Program-made: the position numbers and the translations under genes | Notes under the pieces: generated by a model | Databases searched by the model: none | Told to the model about the DNA's origin: nothing | The model's input: the letters and a program-made list of their open reading frames with translations, nothing else | Assembly (NCBI GenBank): GCA_964468725.1 | Contig: CAYXVU010000033.1 | Span: 1-37,609, forward strand | Source of the DNA: CAYXVU01 sp964468725 | Lineage (GTDB): Bacteria; Acidobacteriota; Blastocatellia; UBA7656 | Length of the DNA stretch: 37,609 nt | Reading direction: 5' to 3' | Part shown: one piece after another, positions 1-9,402 of the stretch | Position numbering within the stretch: the first letter of the stretch is position 1 | Layout: each line of letters starts with the position of its first letter

Positions 1-3000
1 GTGATACGATATTGTCCGCCCTCTTTGGTCTCAAAGCGGCACTCGACCGCTTCGCTGGCAGACCGCACAATGCACTCTTGCGGGTTGGTCTCTTTTTGCA
101 CCCACTCGCCTTTTTCCTGAACCCAATCGAGCAGGACTGCGCGCAGACGAATCTCGCGTCCAGTAATCGCTTGGCCATCGAGGTCTGTGACGATGGATTG
201 AATGACGAAGGCATCGCCTCTCTGAACAAAAGTGCGCGGGCTGCGAATCCCGACGTAAAGCTCAGCCGGATGCACGAGGATATTGGTCGCCGCATTCCAA
301 GCTTGCCGATTGACATCGGTGACGCTGGCTTCGGCGCTGAGATTGTAGGGGCGTGGCGGGCTGACCGAATCGAAATCAATTCGCAGGTTGTGTTTGCCTG
401 CACTGTCCGTCTGGCCGGTGAAGGATTGCATTCTGGTCGCGTCGCTGCCCGGTCGTGGCCGCCACCATGGAATCCATGTGCCGAAAGTGAAATCACCGCG
501 ATTGGGCGGCGTAAACAAAGTCGGAGAAGCGGTGACTTGCCAATTCACTGCGGCATTCGGCAACCCGCCACCTGCATAATAAGCTGCCGTCACGGTTGCG
601 TTGGCAAAGCTGCCGACGAAGTGTGGCCCTTCGGTTGCCGCCGCGCTGACTTCGAATTCAGGGCGGCGAAACTCCTGAACTTGAAATGAGTGATGATATT
701 GCGTGCCACCGAGCGAGCGACTTATCGGCGCATCGAGTTGCACGTTCGCATAGCCGAGATTCATCGTTGGCGGCAGCTTGAACGAGGTATCGAATCCGCC
801 GAGCGCGTTGACCGTAGCCGTTCCTTTGAGAACTTCGTTGCCGCGCGAGTCGCGCACCGAATAGGAGAGCGGGGAGATCGCGCCGGGCGCTTCGACATCA
901 CCCTCTTTGCCATCGCTGATGACGCGCAGCCAGCCTTTGATTTTGACCTCTTCGCCGGGGCGATACATCTTGCGATCATCGAAGACGAACCAGCGCAGCG
1001 AATTGCCCACATCGTGTCGCGTCCAACCGCCCGCACCGCCCCACCAATAGGTCTGTTCGGGCAGAATCGCCACATCTTTGCCCTTGCGCGCGATCAACAG
1101 GTTTTGCCCTGTGGGGCTGGCTTGTGCAAGCGTCATAAAAGCCAACCCATCAGCGCGCGTGGCGGTGGTCATGCCTGCTCGCGCCTTGCCAGTTGCGCCG
1201 TCTACGACAGCAAGCTGTGCGCTGTCAATCGGCTTGCCATCTTTGAGCGAAGACGCCCAGCCGACCAACTCCGTATGGTCAACGAAGGCATCCAGTCCGA
1301 TCTGCGTCGCCTGCGCCCAAGCGACGATGCGCGGCTGGTCATAACGATTCTTCTTCGGCAGCGTGGATTCAACAATGACAATCACTTGTCCGAAGCCGCC
1401 ATCGAGCGCTGGACTCATATCCATGCGCGTCTCGACCATTTCATCCGGTTGCGAAGCGACAGTGACCATTTTAGAAACGACCAGACGACCGGGCACGGGC
1501 GGTTGGCGCTCTCCATATTGATTCTGCATGTAGTGGACGAATCTGCCCCAATGCTCCGGCGTGACCGCGTACAAGCTCAGCTTGAGGGTCTGATGATTGA
1601 TTGAATAGACGGAAAAACGTGGTTGCGCCATCGGGTCGAGGACGACAAATTGTCCGGCGGACGAGGCTAAAGCGGGCGGCGCGTCTTTGACGTTGAAGGT
1701 GACCGTCTCGTTTTGACCAAGCGTTTGATCGAACGCATCTTTGATCTCGGCTGAGAGGGTGACGCGATAGCTTGTGCGACCTTTTTTAAGGCCGGTGATG
1801 CTCAAGGTATTGCCGTAGATTTGCGTCTTCATCGCTTGAATCTCCGGCTCGACCTTCACCATCGTTTTCTCGAAGGCCTCTGCGTCAATGGGATTGCTGA
1901 AGCTGATCGTCCATGGATCGAAAGGCGAACACCGCGCTTCCCATCCACAACGATGCTCGACGACGCGAAAGGCTCCGTAAGTGCGAAAGGAGAAGGATTG
2001 CGGCTTTGCGGTTTTGATCGGGCCTTCGGCAGAAGGCGTACCCGCTTCGACAGAGACGGTGACTGCCGTATCAGCGGGCAACTTCGTCAAATTGCCCGCG
2101 CTGTCAACGATGCGAAAAACGAGCCAACGATTCTTCATCGCCGCTTGCGACAAGTGATACATCGCGCGGTCGGCGGCGATCTCTTCACTGGTTGCCAGTC
2201 GCAATCGCCAAGTCGTCGAGCCGGTGCGCACGCGGATGTTCTCTAATACCGCTTTCGGGTCAATCTCTTGATCGAAGGCAGCGAAGATCAGCGGGTCGCG
2301 GCGTTGCGGGCCTTGCGTGGGATAAGAGGCTTGCAGAACCGGCGGCGGTGTTTTGAATGTCCAGCTTTTGGTTGCCGTCAGGGTGGCTCCGGTTGCCGAT
2401 TTCGTGCCCGCAGGGACTTCAACGCGATATTCGGTTGCCATCGGGAATCGTTGATCGGATTCGAATAGCAATGTCTTAGTACCGACCCATCGCCATTGGC
2501 CTTTCGGTTGCGGCGAGAGTTTGACCGGCACGCCGGTGGCAATCGTATCGGCGTGTGAGGTTACCGCGACCATCGGTTGAGAGAAGGTAACGCTCAGTTG
2601 CGGCGCAAGCGGCACATCGCCCTCCGGCGAAAAGCGCACGACTTCGAGCGTTGTGCCGGTCGCGCGGTCAGGCACGTCGGGCGGCGCGGGTGCAGGGAAC
2701 ATTGTCGAAATTGTCTTACCGGTGCGCGGCGCAGGCAAAGAGCGTTCGCGCAGGGCGAACTCTTTTTCATCATCGGCAGCGGTTTTGATCGGTTGCAAGC
2801 GCCGCAGCACATCCTGCAAATCGCTATCGGCAAGCGCGGCGGTCTCGGCGCGAGCGATGCGTTCCGATTGGTCGGCAAGGGCTGCGCCTTCGCTGAGTCT
2901 GAATTGTAATCCGTCATTCATATCACCACTCTGTTGAACTGGTCTTTGCGGTCGCGGTCGCCGCCCGGGTTGCGCGTTTACCAGATAGGTGACGGCAAAC

Positions 3001-3071
3001 TGCGGCAGGATGCTGATTAGTTGAAGGGCAATTATCGAGAGGCTGAAAATGGTTTTGAATCGCTTCGTCAT
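1..3071 (-). CDS. Alpha-2-macroglobulin family protein, N-terminal part (cut by window edge)
   Basis: An uninterrupted reading frame runs from an ATG at 3071 on the minus strand to base 1, giving 1023 codons with no stop; the C-terminus lies outside the window. The protein begins with a basic, hydrophobic Sec-type signal (about residues 1-34) with no lipobox cysteine, so it is predicted to be periplasmic or secreted rather than a lipoprotein like E. coli YfhM. Repeated beta-sandwich modules follow, and a typical MG2 signature (DDRKMYRPGEEV) lies near residue 700. Bacterial alpha-2-macroglobulins are large (about 1500-2000 residues) protease traps. The CxEQ thioester, if present, would be in the missing part, so trapping ability cannot be judged. 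The many plus-strand frames across 1-2900 are antisense shadows. Two cysteines around residues 370-376 could form a disulfide. Family assignment is secure; exact subfamily is not. Confidence 0.9.
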   Translation of the reverse strand, partial: MTKRFKTIFSLSIIALQLISILPQFAVTYLVNAQPGRRPRPQRPVQQSGDMNDGLQFRLSEGAALADQSERIARAETAALADSDLQDVLRRLQPIKTAADDEKEFALRERSLPAPRTGKTISTMFPAPAPPDVPDRATGTTLEVVRFSPEGDVPLAPQLSVTFSQPMVAVTSHADTIATGVPVKLSPQPKGQWRWVGTKTLLFESDQRFPMATEYRVEVPAGTKSATGATLTATKSWTFKTPPPVLQASYPTQGPQRRDPLIFAAFDQEIDPKAVLENIRVRTGSTTWRLRLATSEEIAADRAMYHLSQAAMKNRWLVFRIVDSAGNLTKLPADTAVTVSVEAGTPSAEGPIKTAKPQSFSFRTYGAFRVVEHRCGWEARCSPFDPWTISFSNPIDAEAFEKTMVKVEPEIQAMKTQIYGNTLSITGLKKGRTSYRVTLSAEIKDAFDQTLGQNETVTFNVKDAPPALASSAGQFVVLDPMAQPRFSVYSINHQTLKLSLYAVTPEHWGRFVHYMQNQYGERQPPVPGRLVVSKMVTVASQPDEMVETRMDMSPALDGGFGQVIVIVESTLPKKNRYDQPRIVAWAQATQIGLDAFVDHTELVGWASSLKDGKPIDSAQLAVVDGATGKARAGMTTATRADGLAFMTLAQASPTGQNLLIARKGKDVAILPEQTYWWGGAGGWTRHDVGNSLRWFVFDDRKMYRPGEEVKIKGWLRVISDGKEGDVEAPGAISPLSYSVRDSRGNEVLKGTATVNALGGFDTSFKLPPTMNLGYANVQLDAPISRSLGGTQYHHSFQVQEFRRPEFEVSAAATEGPHFVGSFANATVTAAYYAGGGLPNAAVNWQVTASPTLFTPPNRGDFTFGTWIPWWRPRPGSDATRMQSFTGQTDSAGKHNLRIDFDSVSPPRPYNLSAEASVTDVNRQAWNAATNILVHPAELYVGIRSPRTFVQRGDAFVIQSIVTDLDGQAITGREIRLRAVLLDWVQEKGEWVQKETNPQECIVRSASEAVECRFETKEGGQYRI

Positions 3072-3303
3072 ACGCACATCCCCATTCGGTTTGAGCACTG
3101 AGTCAAGTGAAACACTACATCCGGTTCAGGCTGGTTAGCAATTGTAGGCCGACATGGATTGAATCGGTGTTGAACCAGTAGCTTGCAGCAATTTTCTATG
3201 AGGCAACCAAAGAATTTCTTTAGTGAATCACAGGAATCGGCGTCAATCAGCAGCCCGAAAAATCTCTCTTCATCGAGTGAGGAGATCGGGGCGGCACAAG
3301 CAC

Positions 3304-3957
3304 TCAAGCGGCATACCAAAAGACCGCGACGATGTGACAGACGCTTCCGGCAAGGACAAACAGATGCCAGACGAAATGGCTGTAGCGCACGCGCTCTGCG
3401 GCAAAGAAGCCGACGCCCGCCGTATATGCCACGCCGCCTGCTAATACCCAAGCGATACCTGCCACCGGCATGCGCTGCCAAATCGTTTGCGCAGCAATGA
3501 CCGCAACCCACCCCATGCCAACGTACAGACAAGTCGAAAGCATAGGGTAACGCACCCCGCCAATCGCTTTCATCAATATGCCGACGATGGCCAACCCCCA
3601 CACCAGAATCAGCAGCGTCCAGCCCCACACGCCACGCAAGACGCCGAGCGTGAAGGGCGTATAAGTTCCGGCGATAAGCAGAAAGATCGCCGCGTGATCG
3701 AAGACTTGAAACAGCCGCTTGGCTTTATTGGCGGGCAACGCGTGATAGAGGGTCGAAGCGAGGTAGAGCAAAACGAGTGAGAGGGCGAAGACGCTTGCCC
3801 CGAAGATGTTCGAAGCATCGCCGCGCCGCGTCGCCCCGATGACGAGCACCGGCAGGGCAATCAGCGCGATAATCAGCCCAATGCCATGACTGATGCTGTT
3901 GGCAATCTCTTCACCAAGCGACTGCGGGCGTTTCACCGTCGGGAGGTTAGCCTTCAT
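3304..3957 (-). CDS. trhA: PAQR / hemolysin III family membrane protein
   Basis: The product is a 217-residue integral membrane protein with about seven hydrophobic segments, the usual size for bacterial hemolysin III/TrhA proteins. Conserved PAQR metal-site motifs are visible: S68-xxx-H72, D87 in RLFQVFDH, and H194-xxx-H198 followed by H208 near the C-terminus. These residues form the zinc site in PAQR hydrolase-like receptors. In bacteria the family is linked to membrane homeostasis, and true hemolytic activity is doubtful. A good Shine-Dalgarno (AAGGAG) lies about 8 nt before the ATG. It is followed by 232 bp without a gene before the alpha-2-macroglobulin, so co-transcription is possible but not shown. 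Confidence 0.92.
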   Translation of the reverse strand: MKANLPTVKRPQSLGEEIANSISHGIGLIIALIALPVLVIGATRRGDASNIFGASVFALSLVLLYLASTLYHALPANKAKRLFQVFDHAAIFLLIAGTYTPFTLGVLRGVWGWTLLILVWGLAIVGILMKAIGGVRYPMLSTCLYVGMGWVAVIAAQTIWQRMPVAGIAWVLAGGVAYTAGVGFFAAERVRYSHFVWHLFVLAGSVCHIVAVFWYAA

Positions 3958-4174
3958 GAAGTCTTCTCCTTAGCGTTGTTGCTCATCTCAGATGAAGGCC
4001 GCAACTCGTAAAGCTTAGGGGTATCGCGGCAATCCATCGAATGGGTGACGGAAACGCTTCCTCGCAGAGGCAGGAGCGAGCAAAGACTACAGAGAACCGG
4101 AAGATGCAAGCGACGCCTTGCTTTGCTCCTCTCTAACGCGTGTGGGAAAAGATGCACTGTTGTTGCCGTCCGCA
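3958..4174. other. Intergenic spacer, no gene seen
   Basis: This 217-bp stretch lies between the GH25 gene and the hemolysin III gene, both on the minus strand. A 73-codon minus frame fills it but overlaps the GH25 stop, has low-complexity arginine/serine-rich content and resembles no family, so I treat it as non-coding. Confidence 0.5.
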
Positions 4175-4804
4175 TTATGATGACACATCAGCGTAGCCCC
4201 ACAATCGGGACAATGCTTGCAAGTCGCCGTTGAATGTATCGCGGTCGCAATTGCCGCTCACTCCGGGCACACCGCCGGACTCTGTGTACTGCCACATCGT
4301 CCAAGTCGGCCAAGTCGGCGGCACTATCGGCGACGTGCCGCCGTATTCCGCCCGCCAGAACCAACAATTTGCCAACACGGTATTGCTGCTGCTGCCAAGC
4401 AGATTGCCAGCCAGCGCATCAGAGTAAAAACCCGGATAGCGACCTGTTTGGTTGTAAATCTCGGTGACAAATTGTTCGGCTAGCGCGATGGTCATTTGCG
4501 AACTGGAGTTCTCCTCAAAGTCGAGCGCCAGCAAATCCTGCGCGCCGGGTTGAACGGTTGCCAGAAAATGCTGCGCTTGCGCCGCTGCATTGTCGGCGGT
4601 GCCGAAGTGATACGCTCCCCACCACAAGCCTGCTGCCAACGCTTCGGCGCGCCGCGCGGCATAGGTTGGATCTATCCAACTGGTGCCCTCCGTCGCCTTA
4701 TGAATTACGCCGACGATGCCGCTTTGTTTGAGCTCTGCGAAACTGGTGACTGGGTTGTAGTGTGAAAGGTCAATGATGACATTCAAACCTGCGACTGTGC
4801 TCAT
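4175..4804 (-). CDS. Glycoside hydrolase family 25 (lysozyme/muramidase-type) protein
   Basis: The product is 209 residues, matching a single GH25 (Chalaropsis-type lysozyme) TIM-barrel domain. Characteristic elements are the N-terminal IDLSHYN strand with an active-site Asp (D12), IHKATEG near residue 35, the catalytic DFE triplet (D95-E97) in LLALDFE, and WQYTESG near the C-terminus. Family members cleave the beta-1,4 bond between MurNAc and GlcNAc. No signal peptide is seen (the protein begins MSTVAGLNV), so its export route is unclear; it could be released by lysis or a non-classical pathway, or act on a different glycan. A strong AAGGAG ribosome site supports the start. GH25 genes are often phage-derived, but no other phage gene is nearby. 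Confidence 0.9.
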   Translation of the reverse strand: MSTVAGLNVIIDLSHYNPVTSFAELKQSGIVGVIHKATEGTSWIDPTYAARRAEALAAGLWWGAYHFGTADNAAAQAQHFLATVQPGAQDLLALDFEENSSSQMTIALAEQFVTEIYNQTGRYPGFYSDALAGNLLGSSSNTVLANCWFWRAEYGGTSPIVPPTWPTWTMWQYTESGGVPGVSGNCDRDTFNGDLQALSRLWGYADVSS

Positions 4805-4997
4805 GCCCTCTCCTTCTGTGTAAACCGATAGATGGCGACGACTACCGATGCCCAGTCTTCTCGGATGCCGAACGCACGCTGATTATAAATACCGCAGGCG
4901 GAGAATTGAAGCTCATCTTTTCTCTGCCGATTCGCCGGAGGACAAGCAGAAAAGGTGGCGCGTTGCCAGATGCGGAATGCCCCGGCTGCCTGGTTTA

Positions 4998-5417
4998 TCA
5001 TTCGGGGATCAGTGTTGCAAAGAACTCGATAAATAGCAGCGCCGAGCCGAACATTGTGGCAAATACCATCCAGATCAACCCCCAAGCTTTAGCAGCCGCA
5101 TAAAGACCTCTTTTGAGGCCGCGCGATTTCAGCAGGTAGTAGAGCAGCGCAAAGAATCCGAAGAAGACGACGGCAATGCGAAACCATGCGCTGATGCGCT
5201 GTTGGCGTTCGAGGCTGTCGTAATGGCACCAGGTCGCAATCAGAATGCTGAAGAGTATCCACAAGATGATATCGAGCAGGTCTTCCACGCCGGAGCCTTC
5301 GGCCACCAGTAGCAGCATCGGACCGGAGGCGAGGGCAAGCGCAAAAGCAGTGAGAATGACGGCGTTCGAATACTTGTGCAATCTCGCTTGCCCATGATGG
5401 GGGTGCGTCGTGTCCAT
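4998..5417 (-). CDS. Small four-helix membrane protein of unknown function
   Basis: The product is 139 residues with a His-rich N-terminus (TTHPHHGQ) and four predicted membrane segments at about residues 18-38, 46-64, 79-96 and 110-132. A near-perfect Shine-Dalgarno (AAAGGAGG) about 8 nt before the ATG strongly supports the start. I do not recognise the family. The cupin gene ends 30 bp upstream on the same strand, so the two may be co-transcribed. A 94-codon frame at 4801-5085 overlaps its 3' end in another frame and is considered a shadow. Confidence 0.75.
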   Translation of the reverse strand: MDTTHPHHGQARLHKYSNAVILTAFALALASGPMLLLVAEGSGVEDLLDIILWILFSILIATWCHYDSLERQQRISAWFRIAVVFFGFFALLYYLLKSRGLKRGLYAAAKAWGLIWMVFATMFGSALLFIEFFATLIPE

Positions 5418-5447
5418 CTGCGAAACCTCCTTTCGTCTGGTGGAACC

Positions 5448-5759
5448 TTAAGTCTCTTCGACGAAGATCAAGCGCACCTGTTCAGTGCGAGCGCGAGGCC
5501 GATGGCGGTCGCGTTCGCCTGCCGGAATCTGCACTCCATCGCCTTGACGAAAGATGACGACCGTATGATCGAACTCGACTTCCATCTCGCCTTCGATGAC
5601 ATAACCGATATGGCCAGTCAGGCACCATTGCGGATGATCGAGGTCACGCCCGAATTCCAAAAGGCGGAGCTGCCGGTCACCAACTTTAACTACCTTGAAC
5701 CGCGCGCCGGTGGGCGCGATCTGCCAATCCATTTCGTCAAATGCAATTTGATACACCAT
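5448..5759 (-). CDS. Small single-domain cupin protein
   Basis: The product is 103 residues with a single cupin barrel. A histidine-containing motif 1 region (CLTGHIGYVIEGEMEVEF, residues 46-63) is followed by the second motif around residues 72-88 (QGDGVQIPAGERDRHR). These could provide a metal site, though the metal-binding histidine pattern is incomplete (one His in motif 1, one in motif 2). Stand-alone cupins of this size are usually isomerase, dioxygenase or ligand-binding proteins; the substrate cannot be told. It has a weak ribosome site (CAGGAACC) and is upstream of the four-helix membrane protein on the same strand. Confidence 0.8.
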   Translation of the reverse strand: MVYQIAFDEMDWQIAPTGARFKVVKVGDRQLRLLEFGRDLDHPQWCLTGHIGYVIEGEMEVEFDHTVVIFRQGDGVQIPAGERDRHRPRARTEQVRLIFVEET

Positions 5760-6164
5760 TGGTTCCTGTCAGTCTTCTTGTTGGCGATGGTAAGCGAAGC
5801 AGCCAGTTTGCCGCAAGCTGTTACTCGAAGGTTGGCCAAACCGACAACCGTTTATTGCGCCAATCCGCCGCTCTTCCCGCCATCCCGCCGCTCGTCACAT
5901 AAGCGGACAGCTCGAGACCTGACGGCTCTATTCTTGCTGTCGAATAATCGCGCACAACCGTTTCGTGGTGATATAGGACTGCTCAAGCTCTGCGAAGCGG
6001 TTGCGCCGGTTGTCGGTTAGGGGATCGCCCATGAACAAAATAGCGGTGCAGCGTGTCTGACGGCCTCAAGAATAAGGAACTCACCAAATGGCAGGCACGT
6101 TGCGCCGCTTATTCTTTCAACCCGACCCTGCGGTGAGGCAGGTGTGACGGGGTGTTTCGCCGGA
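5760..6164. other. 405-bp intergenic region, no gene seen
   Basis: The region lies between the cupin gene and the transglutaminase-like gene, both minus strand. Plus-strand frames reach across it (a 214-codon frame begins inside the membrane protein gene), but their composition and antisense position over two supported genes argue against coding. I see no convincing RNA or repeat. Confidence 0.5.
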
Positions 6165-7649
6165 TTAAAAAAGGAACTGCTGCCCGGTTGCAAAATTATA
6201 CAGAACGCCTGGTTGACTGGGGCGTTGCAGGTATTCGATCTGCTTGAATAGCTCGCTATTTTCGATGACCTCGCCGCCGATGTGAAAATCGAAGACCGTC
6301 GTCTCTGCCACCACCCACTCATCGCCTTGCCACCGAAAGTTCAACCCATTGCGGGTCGGAAACTGGCCGCGTCGAACTGCGACGGAGATGTGTCCGGGCA
6401 GGTAGATTAAGAGGTAGTCTTCGTCAATCTGCTCAAGCAGGGAGGCGAAGAGAATCGTTTTATTGCTGCAATCGCCGCGCCGACTAATGAGCGTTTCGTT
6501 GGGGCGCTTGAGCCATTCTTTTTGTGAACTCGCCTCTTTACTGTCGTATTGGATGTGTTTGGTGACATAGTCGAGCAAGCTTTGCACCCGATCTTCTCGC
6601 GTATAGGTCTTCGCCCTCGGCAGGTTATTGAAGTAGGTCGCCACGAAGCGTTGCAAAGAGGGTTCTTTCGGTTTGGCGACAAAGGCTCCGTGATTGGCCA
6701 AGAGAATGGATGCCAATGTCTTTTTGCCCGGCGAATGAACTTCCAGCGTTCCGCCATAGACGCTCTGAAGAGACATGAAATCGGCCATCTCGCGCAGCGA
6801 AATTTGATAGCTGCCGAAATCGAGAACCTGTTCAATGTCGAATTTCAGATTGTCGAGCGGCATCTTGAAAAAATAGGCCGAGTGGAACTTCGCGCGGTCG
6901 GCTGTGTAATCGCCCAGTCGGATCGCTTTGCCTTCATCTTTGGCAACATCTACGCGCAGCGTGTCAACCACGAAGTCGCTGATGTACATTTGCAGCGACC
7001 CGGTCGTCACCTTGTCCTTCTCTAACCCAAAATAGACCTCCTTTTCGTCCTGATCGTACTCTTCGACCCAGGCCTCTTTGAAGAGCTTCTGCGCCAGCGC
7101 TTGGCCGCCAAATTCGGCATAGAGCAAGCGTGGGTGACGAATGTAGGTCATCAGATTTTCGCGCAATGTTGCGGGTGAGTAGGGGTCTTGCGCGGAGAAT
7201 TTGAGGTATTTAACGGGGGAATACCCCGGCGGCGGTTCGGAGTCGGGAGATGATGGAGTGATTGATTGAAAGCGCACGTAGATGACAATTCCGGCGATGA
7301 GAACGGCGGCTGCGATCTTCAGATATTGGGCAAGCGGATTATTTGCTAGCGGCGCAGCACCCGGCGCATAGGGCGACCGCACGGGGCGCGGCGCATACGG
7401 GTTGGTTGGCGATGCGTTTGTCGGAGGTGGCGGGGCAATCGGCGGCGCTGAAGGATGAAAGGGAGCTTGCGGATTGGTTCCCATCTGCGGCGTGGGATGA
7501 GATAGCGACACGTCAGGCTTTGGCGCGTAAGGCGCTTGTTGCCTTTGGGGCGGTCTGCTCGGCTCGGTAAACCCTGCGTTACAGCGTCGGCAATGGGTCG
7601 CGGTTGCCCAGTTAATCAAACCGCATTGCAAACATTTCACACTGTTCAT
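6165..7649 (-). CDS. Zinc-ribbon, membrane-anchored transglutaminase-like protein
   Basis: The 494-residue product has four parts. An N-terminal zinc ribbon carries cysteines C6, C9, C20 and C23 (CxxC-x10-CxxC). A Pro/Ala-rich linker runs to about residue 105. One membrane helix follows at about 109-126. The large C-terminal part ends in a transglutaminase/cysteine-protease fold: Cys in RRGDCSNKTILFASLL (C394), His in LPGHISVAV (H420), and an acidic third residue in AETTVFDFH (about D454). With a single helix and a cytosolic zinc ribbon, the catalytic domain would sit outside the inner membrane. The start has a good AGGAG site. The divergent neighbour at 8063 carries the same ribbon with identical spacing, suggesting related jobs. 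The substrate is unknown; protein cross-linking and proteolysis are both possible. Confidence 0.85.
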   Translation of the reverse strand: MNSVKCLQCGLINWATATHCRRCNAGFTEPSRPPQRQQAPYAPKPDVSLSHPTPQMGTNPQAPFHPSAPPIAPPPPTNASPTNPYAPRPVRSPYAPGAAPLANNPLAQYLKIAAAVLIAGIVIYVRFQSITPSSPDSEPPPGYSPVKYLKFSAQDPYSPATLRENLMTYIRHPRLLYAEFGGQALAQKLFKEAWVEEYDQDEKEVYFGLEKDKVTTGSLQMYISDFVVDTLRVDVAKDEGKAIRLGDYTADRAKFHSAYFFKMPLDNLKFDIEQVLDFGSYQISLREMADFMSLQSVYGGTLEVHSPGKKTLASILLANHGAFVAKPKEPSLQRFVATYFNNLPRAKTYTREDRVQSLLDYVTKHIQYDSKEASSQKEWLKRPNETLISRRGDCSNKTILFASLLEQIDEDYLLIYLPGHISVAVRRGQFPTRNGLNFRWQGDEWVVAETTVFDFHIGGEVIENSELFKQIEYLQRPSQPGVLYNFATGQQFLF

Positions 7650-8062
7650 GCATTGCTCCTGCCAGTTGGCTTAATGTCGGCTGCAAGTGACGGCGCAATC
7701 GTTGTTCAGCGTCGTCGCACAGACGTTAGGGGAGAGGGGTGTCTTGTGCCACTGTGGGGGCTAGTTGATTGCCACGCCATTGTAAATTCTCTCGCGCAGA
7801 TGTCCACACTATTTTCCTTGAAAAGTGAGGTTAGGAAGTTATCACCCATAGCCGTTTGGTGTTCAATTGATTTCTCTTCGCCCTGCTCAAAAGCCCCGGT
7901 ATCCATCGGAGAGTGCCATGACCGGACATCCCTGAATTAGGCTAATGAAGCTCTATGAGGAAGGACTTGCTGACGGAAAATAGTCTAGTCTAAGCGCCGG
8001 ATTCGGCTTATAATCGCCGCATCTTTGCCCCTTACTCTTCTCTTTCCCCGAACGATACGACT
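7650..8062. other. 413-bp divergent intergenic region between two zinc-ribbon genes
   Basis: No credible gene is seen here. Short frames on both strands lack ribosome sites and family resemblance. The region should hold the promoters of the two divergent genes. Confidence 0.55.
8009..8014 (+). promoter_or_regulatory. Candidate -10 box for the zinc-ribbon gene at 8063
   Basis: A perfect TATAAT lies 48 nt before the ATG. The matching -35 position (TAGTCT at 7986-7991, 17-bp spacer) is poor, so this is only a candidate. Confidence 0.3.
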
Positions 8063-9325
8063 ATGAATAAACGATGCTATAGCTGTCGGTTGATCAACTT
8101 TGCCGAAGCCCAATCTTGTCGGCGTTGCGGCACGGCTCTGGACGGCGGACAGCAGGAGAATATCCCTCACCAAAACTTGCCCTCACACCCTCCGGTCGCG
8201 CAACCGGCGGCTTTACCTGACTGGACGCCTGCCCCGGTGCACCTCAGCACAGGCGAAGGCATCATGGAAAAGCACCTGGCGCGCATCAATCGCAATCTCA
8301 AGGTTACGAATCTCGGATTGCTTATCGTCGTAATCGGACTGGCGGTGCTCAACCTGCAATACCTCACCAATCTGGTTATCGGCCCAAAACGAATGGATCG
8401 TCGCACCCTCTTCAAACTGCAAAGCACGTCGGGGCTGTGGAACGACTATATAAAGGTGGATGGCACAAACGCGCTCGAAACCGGCATGGAAGAGGTCTAT
8501 ATGAAGCAGAAGTATGGCCGAACCGTCGAAGAGAGCGTGACGGCGCGATATTACCTCATCACGGACGAAAACAAAGCGCTGCTCATCAAGATTCCGACCG
8601 GCACGAGGGACTTGACGGTATTAACTGGGCGGCTCGTCAACATGCCGCATTTCGAAGAGCAACAAATTCTGCCGCAAATGTACGGGCAGGAGCCGGAACT
8701 GCGCACCCGTTTGCTGCCGGTTATGTTGGATGCCTCGGATTATCGGAGTTCGGGGTTGATCGGTTTGGCTATTGGCATAGCCTTGCTTGGGCTGGCCGTG
8801 TGGAATTTGAAGAAGGTTGCAGACCGTAAGCGCAACCCTGCCTGTCATCCGGCGCTGCGCGCTCTAGAGCCGTTCGGTTTCCCGCAAGTGGTGGCAACGG
8901 AGATTGATGCTGATGTGCGCGCCAATCTGCCTGCGCCCGCTGCAAATAAAATTGCCGCAACTCCCTCATGGTTGTTGCATCCGACGACTTATGGATTGCA
9001 GGTGATTGCCATGCGCGACATTGTTTGGGCGTACAAACATGTCACGACGCATTACACCTACTTTATTCCGACCGGAAAGACTTTCTGTTTGATGATTGCC
9101 GACCGGCACGGGCGACTGCTGACCATCAGCACAAGCAGCAATGAATATGAGACGGATGGCTTGCTCGGTTATATCAGCAATGTAGTTCCCTGGGCGTTGT
9201 TTGGACACAGCGAGGAACTGGCACGGGCCTGGCGGTCGGATCAAGCATCGGTCATTCGCAATGTTGATTGGCGACGCGCACAATTCGAAGAGAACGCATC
9301 TTTAGCGGTCGCCTCCAATCAGTGA
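8063..9325 (+). CDS. Zinc-ribbon membrane protein of unknown function
   Basis: The 420-residue product begins with a zinc ribbon (C5, C8, C19, C22) whose spacing and flanking residues (CRLINFAEAQSCRRC) match the ribbon of the divergent transglutaminase-like protein (CGLINWATATHCRRC). A proline-rich linker follows, then a membrane helix at about 82-104, an extracytoplasmic segment of about 125 residues, a second helix at about 230-249, and a cytosolic C-terminal domain of about 170 residues with the look of a PH-like membrane-associated domain (for example WAYKHVTTHYTYFIPTGK). I do not recognise a named family. No strong ribosome site precedes the ATG, but the immediate start of the ribbon supports it. 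Confidence 0.8.
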   Translation: MNKRCYSCRLINFAEAQSCRRCGTALDGGQQENIPHQNLPSHPPVAQPAALPDWTPAPVHLSTGEGIMEKHLARINRNLKVTNLGLLIVVIGLAVLNLQYLTNLVIGPKRMDRRTLFKLQSTSGLWNDYIKVDGTNALETGMEEVYMKQKYGRTVEESVTARYYLITDENKALLIKIPTGTRDLTVLTGRLVNMPHFEEQQILPQMYGQEPELRTRLLPVMLDASDYRSSGLIGLAIGIALLGLAVWNLKKVADRKRNPACHPALRALEPFGFPQVVATEIDADVRANLPAPAANKIAATPSWLLHPTTYGLQVIAMRDIVWAYKHVTTHYTYFIPTGKTFCLMIADRHGRLLTISTSSNEYETDGLLGYISNVVPWALFGHSEELARAWRSDQASVIRNVDWRRAQFEENASLAVASNQ

Positions 9326-9402
9326 TGAAGCATAGAAGGCCGTTCTTCCTTTATCAATTGCGATAGTCCGCCAGAATTTGTTGCACCCACTCAATGGCAC
9401 GC

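Noticed and set aside
12..2937. Several long plus-strand reading frames (225, 304, 141, 110 codons)
   Set aside because: They are antisense to a continuous 1023-codon minus-strand frame with clear alpha-2-macroglobulin features; they have Arg/Ala-rich shadow composition.
4175..4804. Prophage remnant around the GH25 lysozyme
   Set aside because: No holin, tail, capsid or integrase gene is nearby, and neighbours look like ordinary chromosomal genes.
5376..6020. 214-codon plus-strand frame
   Set aside because: It lies antisense over the supported cupin and membrane-protein genes, has no ribosome site and no family resemblance.
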